Below are positions 56,920 through 64,000 of a stretch of 64,000 bases of DNA, in pieces. Below the pieces are notes generated by a model. It was not told the DNA's origin and searched no databases. It saw only the letters and a list, made by a program, of their open reading frames with translations. Numbering within the stretch: the stretch's first letter is position 1; each line of letters starts with the position of its first letter. Source of the DNA: Psychrobacter glacincola (GTDB lineage: Bacteria; Pseudomonadota; Gammaproteobacteria; Pseudomonadales; Moraxellaceae); assembly GCA_001411745.2 (NCBI GenBank), contig LIQB01000002.1, positions 1,892-65,891 on the forward strand. The letters are read 5' to 3'. The position numbers and the translations under genes were made by a program.

Positions 56920-57030
56920 GCTGCATTGGGGTTTATTTTCGCCTTATATACATTAAACTGCAGCGTTGGCCAGTTTTTAGCGGTTCTAAACATTTGTAAA
57001 ATTTGTTAATGGCAGGCATTAACCCGACAA

Positions 57031-57717
57031 TTATGACGATGATAAACGATAAAGTCCAGCAACAACTTGTCCAACCTTGGTATGTTTCACACATTCAAAG
57101 CGGATTATTTGCTGAATAGTACCTGATTGGCTATCTGGATTTTTATTAAGCGCCTCTTCCAGTTGCTTCAATTGGCTCTCTAAATCTTTATCCGCTTCTA
57201 GATAAATCAGTGTTTCACTATCAATTAACGACTGGGTAATCAGTGCTATTAAAATAGGTTGCCACAGATCTTGAGCATACGGTGGATCGATGAATACAAT
57301 ATTAAAAGGGCGTGGAACAATCTGCTCTTGCATTAATACTCTTTCTGCAGTGCCTTGGATAATTTGATGGGTATCAGTGCTCAGATGCAACTGTTCAGCA
57401 CTTTGACGCAGCATATTACTTTGCGCAGGATTTATTTCGATAAAGGTGGCGTGCGCGGCACCACGAGACAGTGCTTCAAAACCTAAGACACCGCTACCAG
57501 CACAGCTATCAAGCACATAAGCGCCATGAATATCAGGAAGTAGCCAGCTAAACAGCGTCTCTCGCAAGCGATCTGGGGTCGGACGTAGACCCTCTGCGTC
57601 GATAAAACGTACAACACGGCGTTTAAACTGACCACCAATGATCCGCACGTCGCCCACAGCTATATTTTTGCTCTTATGATTGTTCCTATGCTCGCGGCTG
57701 CTTATAGATTTTTTCAT
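57031..57717 (-). CDS. rsmD: 16S rRNA (guanine966-N2)-methyltransferase RsmD
   Basis: This 228-residue methyltransferase has GGQFKRRVVRF and LRPTPDRLRETLFSWL near the start, SAM motif I in LDSCAGSGVLGFEALSRGA, and the catalytic DPPY in NIVFIDPPYAQDLW. It methylates G966 of 16S rRNA during small-subunit assembly. It lies 36 bases after mrdA on the same strand. Confidence 0.94.
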   Translation of the reverse strand: MKKSISSREHRNNHKSKNIAVGDVRIIGGQFKRRVVRFIDAEGLRPTPDRLRETLFSWLLPDIHGAYVLDSCAGSGVLGFEALSRGAAHATFIEINPAQSNMLRQSAEQLHLSTDTHQIIQGTAERVLMQEQIVPRPFNIVFIDPPYAQDLWQPILIALITQSLIDSETLIYLEADKDLESQLKQLEEALNKNPDSQSGTIQQIIRFECVKHTKVGQVVAGLYRLSSS

Positions 57718-57753
57718 AATATTTATATGTGCCGTATCTGGTTTAACGTATTT

Positions 57754-59739
57754 TTACTCAGAGGTCGTGGCGGCTGTGGCTGCTTCCACCTCTGCCTTTT
57801 CTTCTAGCGCTTTTTCTTCTTTTTCACGCTGGGCATCACGCATCAATTTTTCAAAAGCTTTTTGGCGCTTGATGACTTTTAATTGGTCAGCCGTTGGTGG
57901 CAAGATAGGGTTGTTTTTGCGCTGTAATATCCAGTAGTCAAATAGTGCGCGACCGATAGGTGCAGCTACCACGCTACCACCGCCACCATTTTCAACCAGT
58001 ACTGCAAGCGCAATCTCAGGATTTTCTACGGGTGCAAAACCATTGAACCACGCGTGATCCCAGTGACGTTTGTCTATGGCAGATTTATCATAGCGTTTGC
58101 CTTGCGCAATGGACTTGACTTGCGCAGTACCCGTTTTACCCGCAATACGATAGCGCGGCGTATAAATCCCACGTCCGGTACCTGCCTTGACGGTTTCTTC
58201 CATCGCATCGTGCATACGTAGCCAGTCAGACGGTTTGCCGTTATATTCGATTTTACCATCAGGTTTGGTGATTACGTTAACTTGTGCTGCACCATCGCTA
58301 CTTTTTAGTAGATGCGGAGTAATGTGATAGCCTTTGTTCGCTGTCATGGCGGTTGCATTGGCAATCTGTAATGGTGTGGCTAAGAAATAACCCTGCCCGA
58401 TACTGACTGAGATGGTTTCGCCCGGCAACCAGCCTTTATCATAGGTATCTTTTTTCCATTTTGGTGACGGCATAATTCCTGATTTTTCATTGGGCAAATC
58501 AATACCTGTTGGTTCACCAAATCCAAAACGTGCCATCCAATCATGTAGGCGCTGAATACCCATCTCATAAGCTAATTTATAATAATAGGTATCCACTGAC
58601 ATCACGATAGATTTTTTAAGATCTACCGTACCGTGACCACCGCGCTTCCAATCACGAAATCGATGTGAGTCTCCTGGTAAGCTAAAGTAACCGGGATCAT
58701 AGATAGTGGTTTCCCAATTGCGCAGCCCATAATGAATGCCGCCTAAGCCTTCGAAAGGTTTAATCGTAGAGCCGGGTGGGTATGTCCCTTGTAGCGCACG
58801 ATTATAGAGCGGCTGATCCAGATCTTCACGCAGATTGCCATAATCCTTAAAGGAGATGCCTGAGATAAAAGGGTTGGGGTCATAGCTTGGATTACTGACA
58901 AATGCCAAGACATCACCATTTTTTGGATCGATTGCCACGATAGCGCCGCGACGACCGTCTAGCTGCTGCTGGGCGACTTGCTGTAAGCCATAATCTAAGC
59001 TCAGCGTAATGTCATTACCAGCTACTGGTGGTTTAGTGTCTAATTGACGCAAAATATTGCCAAGAGCATCGGTTTCTACCGACTGATAACCCGGTTGCCC
59101 TAGCAATATGTCCTCGTAATAATCTTCGATACCGATTTTACCGATAAGGTCAGTGCCAGCGTAGCGATCTTTGTCAATGCGTTTGGTTTCTTTATCATTG
59201 ATACGCCCAACATAGCCGATGACGTGTGCAAATAGCTCGTCATAAGGGTATGAACGTGTCAGCTTGCTTTGAATAGTCACACCGCGGAAAAAGGGTTTGC
59301 GCTCACTAAACTGCGCCAATTGGGCATCGGTTAAATCAATTTTAATGGTCACAGGATCGTTTTTGCTTTTACTCAGTCGCGCTAAAATATCGGTAATATT
59401 TTCATCTGTTAGCTCAAAAATAGGCGCAAGCAAATTTAGCGTACGCTCTGGATTTTCGACTTCATCAGGGCTTAACATGGCCGTAAATACGGGCTGGTTG
59501 TCTGCCAATATGATCCCATTGCGATCATAAATATAGCCGCGACTGGGCGGTGCAGAGATCAGCTTAATACGGTTATTATCTGCTTGCGTCGTATACTTAT
59601 CGTGCGCATAGACTTGCAGGTAACCATAACGCACGATCAAGCCACTCAATCCAATGAATATCAGAATTCCAAGGATAATAATACGACTGGTGAAAACACG
59701 ATTGACCTGTTCAGTATTGGGAGTTAGCGGTTTATTCAT
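57754..59739 (-). CDS. mrdA: Penicillin-binding protein 2 (peptidoglycan transpeptidase)
   Basis: This 661-residue elongasome transpeptidase has one N-terminal membrane span (IIILGILIFIGLSGLIVRYG) and a dimerisation domain beginning SAPPSRGYIYDRNG. The transpeptidase domain has the serine in GTYPPGSTIKPFEGLG, the second motif in SVDTYYYKLAYEMG, and K-T-G in IAGKTGTAQV. The last ~30 residues are a Glu/Ala-rich tail. It shapes rod growth with RodA, which is not seen in this window. Confidence 0.95.
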   Translation of the reverse strand: MNKPLTPNTEQVNRVFTSRIIILGILIFIGLSGLIVRYGYLQVYAHDKYTTQADNNRIKLISAPPSRGYIYDRNGIILADNQPVFTAMLSPDEVENPERTLNLLAPIFELTDENITDILARLSKSKNDPVTIKIDLTDAQLAQFSERKPFFRGVTIQSKLTRSYPYDELFAHVIGYVGRINDKETKRIDKDRYAGTDLIGKIGIEDYYEDILLGQPGYQSVETDALGNILRQLDTKPPVAGNDITLSLDYGLQQVAQQQLDGRRGAIVAIDPKNGDVLAFVSNPSYDPNPFISGISFKDYGNLREDLDQPLYNRALQGTYPPGSTIKPFEGLGGIHYGLRNWETTIYDPGYFSLPGDSHRFRDWKRGGHGTVDLKKSIVMSVDTYYYKLAYEMGIQRLHDWMARFGFGEPTGIDLPNEKSGIMPSPKWKKDTYDKGWLPGETISVSIGQGYFLATPLQIANATAMTANKGYHITPHLLKSSDGAAQVNVITKPDGKIEYNGKPSDWLRMHDAMEETVKAGTGRGIYTPRYRIAGKTGTAQVKSIAQGKRYDKSAIDKRHWDHAWFNGFAPVENPEIALAVLVENGGGGSVVAAPIGRALFDYWILQRKNNPILPPTADQLKVIKRQKAFEKLMRDAQREKEEKALEEKAEVEAATAATTSE

Positions 59740-60217
59740 AGAAAGTAAGAGCCCAAACGGTCAGTGAGTCAATGAAAGAGAGTAAAAGGGCAGGGTCGTT
59801 CACCAAAGTGCGGCGAGCATAAAGGATAATAATAAGAATTTCAATTACATGGACTGATATGAGTTGAAATAATAATCTCTCAATCTATATAGAGTGATGT
59901 GCGGTCATACAATCACAAATTATAACAGAACAAATGAGCCGCCGCAGTACACCGCCATTTATTTTGTGGTCGTTATTATCTAAAGCGCCTGTAGATGATA
60001 TTAATATTGTTACTATCGAAAGTAATAGTAAAACGTGTCATCTCTAGTCACAACTTACCTAGGCTCGACGTGTGCTAATGAATGGCAAGTATGCTAAAAT
60101 CAGGCGATTTATTTGATAATAATTATCATGGGCAGAGCGGCTTTTTGTTAAGCGTTCTAATTTGCTAATCCTTTTTAATTAGCGACGACAATTAACCTGT
60201 CAGGGGCAAGATAAGTC
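59740..60217. other. Divergent promoter region between mrdA and the DUF445 gene
   Basis: This 478-base AT-rich gap separates two divergent genes. A small inverted repeat TTACT-atcgaa-AGTAA lies near 60008. I see no gene, RNA fold or clear promoter pair I would defend. Confidence 0.45.
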
Positions 60218-61552
60218 ATGGATGCAACTTCATTGTGGCAGACAATAGCTGAACACCCAGAGTTTTTTGCCATGCTGACTATTCCGCCTGTGACTGCATT
60301 TGTCACATGGATACACGTGTGGATGGCGCTTAAAATGCTGTTCTATCCGATTAAGTTTCGGGGTATTCGTATTTCAAACTTCCCGTTTTTTGGGTTGCCG
60401 GGTATTGGCTGGCAAGGTATCGTCCCACGAAAGGCTGGCAAGATATCAGGCGTTATCGTGGATCAAACGCTGTCAAAGCTTGGCTCGCTTGATGAGTTTT
60501 TTCAGGCGATGGAGCCTGAGCAGATGGCGGTATTTATCACGGATACCGTGGACAAAAACCTTGAAGCATTGATTGATGAAATCATGTTGGACCATTCGCC
60601 AGCGCTGTGGGGTAATCTGCCTTATGCGTTGAAGCGCCGTGTCTACGCTCAAGCGCATCAAGAGCTGCCCAATATCATGCAGTCTTTGGTGACTGACTTG
60701 ACCCATAACGTCGAAGACTTGGTTGATATGCGCAAAATGATTGTTAACACAATGGAAAGTGATCGTCGTTTAATGGTCAATATGTTTTTGAAGGTTGGTC
60801 AAAAAGAGATCGATTTTATTTGGCATATCAGTGCTTTGATTGGTTTGGTCTTCGGTATCATCCAAATGTTTATATTTTTGGTGGTGCCGCAGCATTGGAC
60901 AGTGCCGTTTTTTGCCGCGATTTGGGGCTTTCTTACCAATTGGATTGCTATTTGGATGGTGTTTAATCCTGTAGAGCCGCGATTTATTCCTTATGTGAAG
61001 TTTTTTGCTGTCCAGAGTCGCTTTCCCTTTATTAGACTGCAATTACCACATATCGCCCAGTATCGTTTGCAAGGCGGTTTTATGAAACGCCAAGAGGAAG
61101 TTTCTGAGGTTTTTGCTGAAATTGTCGTAAAAGATTTGGTGACGCTTGAGAACATCATGAATGAGATGATGTATGGCGACCGTGCTGCGCAAACGCGTGA
61201 GTTGATGAAGTCGCATTTATATAAAGTGCTAGAGTCGCCAGTGATTAGTACGACACTACGCTTAGGCTTGGGTCGCCGTGAATATGGACAGCTAAAAAAC
61301 ACCATTATTGATAAGTCAATTGTTGCGACAATGGTGCCATTGCGAGATCCTGAGCTCAATGAAAGCCGTGCCAGTAAAATATTTGGGCTGTTTCGTGACC
61401 GTATTCGCGCGCTGACGCCAGATGAGTTTCAGAACTTATTACGTCCCGCTTTTCGTGAAGATGAAATGACATTAATCGTGTTGGGTGGTTTGACAGGGTT
61501 TTTAGCAGGCTGGTTGCATCTGGTCTTAGTGTTTTTTCCTGCAATTCAGTAA
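60218..61552 (+). CDS. DUF445 family membrane protein
   Basis: This 444-residue protein has an N-terminal membrane span followed by YPIKFRGIRI and PGIGWQGIVPRKAGKISG, the DUF445 signature. A long amphipathic middle follows, then a central membrane pair (IGLVFGIIQMFIFLVVP and FFAAIWGFLTNWIAIWMVFN) repeating the N-W-x-A-I/L pattern, and a C-terminal span. The function of the family is not established; some members are envelope-related. AGGGGC lies 10 bases upstream of the start. It is monocistronic and ends in a hairpin terminator. Confidence 0.82.
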   Translation: MDATSLWQTIAEHPEFFAMLTIPPVTAFVTWIHVWMALKMLFYPIKFRGIRISNFPFFGLPGIGWQGIVPRKAGKISGVIVDQTLSKLGSLDEFFQAMEPEQMAVFITDTVDKNLEALIDEIMLDHSPALWGNLPYALKRRVYAQAHQELPNIMQSLVTDLTHNVEDLVDMRKMIVNTMESDRRLMVNMFLKVGQKEIDFIWHISALIGLVFGIIQMFIFLVVPQHWTVPFFAAIWGFLTNWIAIWMVFNPVEPRFIPYVKFFAVQSRFPFIRLQLPHIAQYRLQGGFMKRQEEVSEVFAEIVVKDLVTLENIMNEMMYGDRAAQTRELMKSHLYKVLESPVISTTLRLGLGRREYGQLKNTIIDKSIVATMVPLRDPELNESRASKIFGLFRDRIRALTPDEFQNLLRPAFREDEMTLIVLGGLTGFLAGWLHLVLVFFPAIQ

Positions 61553-61636
61553 TGACGCATTTTTTATGTCTTTATACACATCGCATACAGAGTGGATACA
61601 GAAACGTGACAAGTTGACGCTAATGTACCTTGCTGT

Positions 61637-61673
61637 AAGCGCCCTCAGCTGCAATGGCTAATGGCGCTTTTAT
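61637..61673 (+). terminator. Terminator after the DUF445 gene
   Basis: AAGCGCC (61637-61643) pairs with GGCGCTT (61663-61669), with a smaller AGC/GCT stem inside the loop, followed by a short T run. It separates this gene from ccmF. Confidence 0.65.
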
Positions 61674-61804
61674 AATAAATAATACTAATAAAGACCAGCA
61701 GTATAAATACTCGTAGTAACGATTACTGGATACTTTCGAATATCCTAAAAAACCAATCCCTAAAATAAACAATGACCGTATTAAGGTAAACAAGGTTAGA
61801 CCGT

Positions 61805-63835
61805 ATGTTAATCACAGAATTGGGTTATTTTGCCTTGCTAGCCGCTTTTATATTGGCGATTTTGCAGGTGGTATTACCAACCGTCGGTATCATGCGTGAC
61901 CACGTTGCGTGGCAGCGTTTGGCACCAAGTCTGGCGTGGGCACAATTTGCTGCCATGATCACATCATTTGCCGCGCTGATGGCAGGCTTTTATTACAATG
62001 ACTTCAGCCTCGTCTATGTCACTCAGCATTCTAATACGCTGTTGCCTTGGTATTATAAGCTGTCGGCAACTTGGGGTGGTCATGAGGGTTCATTGCTGCT
62101 TTGGATGACCATCATGGCTACTTGGTGTGCGCTGGTCTCTTACTTTAGCCGTGGTTTGCCACTGTCTATGCGTGCGCGAGTGTTAGTAATTTTGGCCGGC
62201 GTGCAGATGATGATGCTAGCGATGCTGATTTTTACCTCGTCGCCATTTGATCGTACATTGCCAAACTTACCTGTTGATGGTGCGGATCTAAATCCTGTGC
62301 TACAAGATTTCGGTTTGATTATTCATCCACCGATGCTGTATATGGGCTATGTGGGTTTGGTCGTGCCGTTTGCCTTTTGTATGGCGGCATTGTGGGAAGG
62401 TCGTTTAGATGCAGTGTGGACACGCTGGTCGCGTCCGTGGGCATTGGCGGCTTGGGGCTTTTTGACCGTTGGTATCGCGCTTGGCTCATGGTGGGCCTAT
62501 TACGAGCTTGGCTGGGGTGGTTGGTGGTTCTGGGATCCAGTAGAGAACGCTTCATTGATGCCATGGCTGGCTGGTACCGCGCTGTTACATTCGCTTGCCG
62601 TCACAGAAAAACGTGGTGTCTTTAAAGCATGGACGATTATGCTGGCGATTTTTGCTTTCGCACTCAGTCTATTGGGCACCTTTCTTGTGCGTTCTGGCGT
62701 TATTACCTCGGTGCATTCGTTTGCCGCTGACCCAACGCGTGGTCTGGTCATTCTAGTCATTCTCGGTGTGATCATCGGCGGTGGCTTGTTGATGTTTGCG
62801 GTACGTGGTTGGCGTTTAACGGTCGAAAGTCAGTATCAACTGATCTCACGCGAGTCATTTTTAGTCATTAACAACGTTATTATTTTGATTTCGACTTTGG
62901 TCGTATTACTCGGCACGCTGTATCCTATCATTGCTGACTCCTTTAATTTAGGTCAGGTGTCTGTCGGCCCTCCTTACTTTAATGCGCTATTTGTACCGCT
63001 AACGTGGCTGATATTAGTGGCAATGGGTATGGGCTCGAACATTCGCTGGAAAAAAGACAGCCGTCCGCTATTGGGCGCTGGTATGGTAATTGCCGCCAGT
63101 AGTTTAGTGCTTGCGGCAGTTATCACGTATTTTGTGAGCCCGTCTGCGATGCTTAATATTGGCGTTACCTTGGCGGTCAGTTTTTGGGTACTGCTATGGA
63201 TGGTGGTTGATTTCAAAGACAAAACCAAAAACGCACCCAATTTTGTTAAAGGGTTACGCCAGTTACGTCTGAGCTATTGGGGTCAACAGACCGCTCATAT
63301 TGGTGTCATTATTGCCGTCATCGGCGTCGCATTTACCAGTACGTTAAGTATTGAACGTGATGTCGCGCTTGGACCAAACGATAGCGTTCATGTCCAAGGC
63401 TATGACTTTACCGTTAAAGGCTTTCGTGAAGTCAAAGGCAGTAATTTTGATGCCACCCAAGCTGAGGTTGAAATCAGCAAAGATGGCCGTGCTGTGACCA
63501 CTCTGTATCCTGAAAAACGTAATTATATCATTAGTATGATGCCAGTCACAGAAGCCGCGATTGATGCTAGCCTCATGCGTGATGTTTATGTGGCACTGGG
63601 CGAACCTATCGCCGAAGATAGCAACGAATGGGCAGTACGTATTTATGTGAAACCGCTTATCCGCTGGATATGGCTAGGCGCTCTGATTATGGCGTTTGGT
63701 GCAGTACTGAGTATTCTTGATCATCGGTATCGTATTAAGAAAACCAAGACACCTGCACAAATTGCGGCGAATAAAGCAGGCTTTACCACCGTCGCCGATT
63801 TGGATGCGTCAGCATTAAAGACAGGGGATAATTAA
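61805..63835 (+). CDS. ccmF: Cytochrome c maturation haem lyase subunit CcmF
   Basis: This 676-residue inner-membrane protein attaches haem to apocytochrome c in the periplasm with CcmH. The tryptophan-rich haem-handling domain is ELGWGGWWFWDPVENASLMP, and the early WGGHEGSLLLWM is also conserved. Many membrane spans are visible, with histidines flanking the WWD region, and a periplasmic beta domain follows near the C-terminus. The usual ccmA-E genes are not upstream in the window, so this is the start of a ccmF-led block. The ribosome-binding site is weak. Confidence 0.95.
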   Translation: MLITELGYFALLAAFILAILQVVLPTVGIMRDHVAWQRLAPSLAWAQFAAMITSFAALMAGFYYNDFSLVYVTQHSNTLLPWYYKLSATWGGHEGSLLLWMTIMATWCALVSYFSRGLPLSMRARVLVILAGVQMMMLAMLIFTSSPFDRTLPNLPVDGADLNPVLQDFGLIIHPPMLYMGYVGLVVPFAFCMAALWEGRLDAVWTRWSRPWALAAWGFLTVGIALGSWWAYYELGWGGWWFWDPVENASLMPWLAGTALLHSLAVTEKRGVFKAWTIMLAIFAFALSLLGTFLVRSGVITSVHSFAADPTRGLVILVILGVIIGGGLLMFAVRGWRLTVESQYQLISRESFLVINNVIILISTLVVLLGTLYPIIADSFNLGQVSVGPPYFNALFVPLTWLILVAMGMGSNIRWKKDSRPLLGAGMVIAASSLVLAAVITYFVSPSAMLNIGVTLAVSFWVLLWMVVDFKDKTKNAPNFVKGLRQLRLSYWGQQTAHIGVIIAVIGVAFTSTLSIERDVALGPNDSVHVQGYDFTVKGFREVKGSNFDATQAEVEISKDGRAVTTLYPEKRNYIISMMPVTEAAIDASLMRDVYVALGEPIAEDSNEWAVRIYVKPLIRWIWLGALIMAFGAVLSILDHRYRIKKTKTPAQIAANKAGFTTVADLDASALKTGDN

Positions 63836-63836
63836 T

Positions 63837-64000
63837 ATGAGCACATCAAAGCAATCCCCTGATCAAAATGCAAAGCAAGATAAGGTAGGTGGCACGAAAA
63901 CCATGAACAAAAAGCAACTTAAGCTATGGTTTTTGATTCCACTGATCGTTTTCATTGGTTTAATTATCATGCTATATCTGCGTTTGGGTAAACCAACGGA
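63837..64000 (+). CDS. ccmG: Thiol:disulfide interchange protein CcmG/DsbE, N-terminal part
   Basis: This is open to the window edge (54 codons visible). It starts one base after the ccmF stop, with GGGGA upstream. A charged head is followed by a single membrane anchor (LWFLIPLIVFIGLIIMLYLR) and GKPTE, as in CcmG/DsbE proteins that reduce the apocytochrome cysteines. The thioredoxin-fold CxxC site lies beyond the window. The call rests on the anchor and on position after ccmF. Confidence 0.75.
   Translation, partial: MSTSKQSPDQNAKQDKVGGTKTMNKKQLKLWFLIPLIVFIGLIIMLYLRLGKPT

Overview
The window looks like a chromosomal segment of a Moraxellaceae gammaproteobacterium, most likely Psychrobacter. 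I base this on the AT-leaning base composition, the style of the housekeeping proteins (HemB, IspB, L21/L27, LolA, ScpAB, TrpS, LpxL, L13/S9, RsmD, PBP2, CcmF) and the family types of the accessory genes. The genus is inferred from recollection of such proteins, not from a database search.

Layout. 0-8 kb: accessory metabolism. It has a cut-off LysR regulator, a nitroreductase with its own palindromic promoter, and a LysR regulator divergent from a five-gene redox set (DoxX, LigB/DODA-type dioxygenase, SDR, DUF2218, cytochrome b561). An alpha/beta hydrolase follows, surrounded by decayed sequence. 8.2-15.1 kb: trehalose synthesis (otsB-otsA), tightly coupled to an uncharacterised acyl-CoA dehydrogenase / PIG-L deacetylase / methyltransferase / glycosyltransferase set, then an acidic internally duplicated protein and a small lipoprotein. 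15.2-16.1 kb: an IS630-family element with a two-frame transposase.

16.4-38.4 kb is the mobile and defence core. A three-gene minus-strand operon encodes a small putative DNA-binding protein and two very large tyrosine-recombinase-like proteins. Next comes a type I-F CRISPR array of 59 repeats and 58 spacers, its leader, and a complete minus-strand type I-F cas operon (cas1, cas2-3, cas8f, cas5f, cas7f, cas6f). Upstream of cas1 is a phage-like integration module: two small proteins, an integrase, an excisionase-like HTH protein and a divergent XRE repressor. It abuts tRNA-Val(GAC), with three tandem 11-bp repeats that look like integrase arm sites. The CRISPR-Cas locus is therefore bracketed by recombination modules on both sides, consistent with an island seated at tRNA-Val. 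I could not see a second copy of the tRNA end that would define the far boundary.

38.7-64 kb returns to ordinary chromosome: a xi-class glutathione transferase, a 132-bp MITE-like element with a perfect 8-bp target duplication, hemB, a complete RND efflux operon, ispB divergent from rplU-rpmA, lolA, scpAB, trpS, lpxL, rplM-rpsI, mrdA-rsmD, a DUF445 protein, and the start of a cytochrome c maturation cluster (ccmF, partial ccmG).

The points most worth attention are the giant-recombinase trio beside the CRISPR array (one recombinase lacks an obvious catalytic tyrosine), the matched divergence of the CRISPR repeat hairpin and the Cas6f RNA-binding helix, the trehalose-linked four-enzyme cassette of unknown product, and the freshly inserted MITE.
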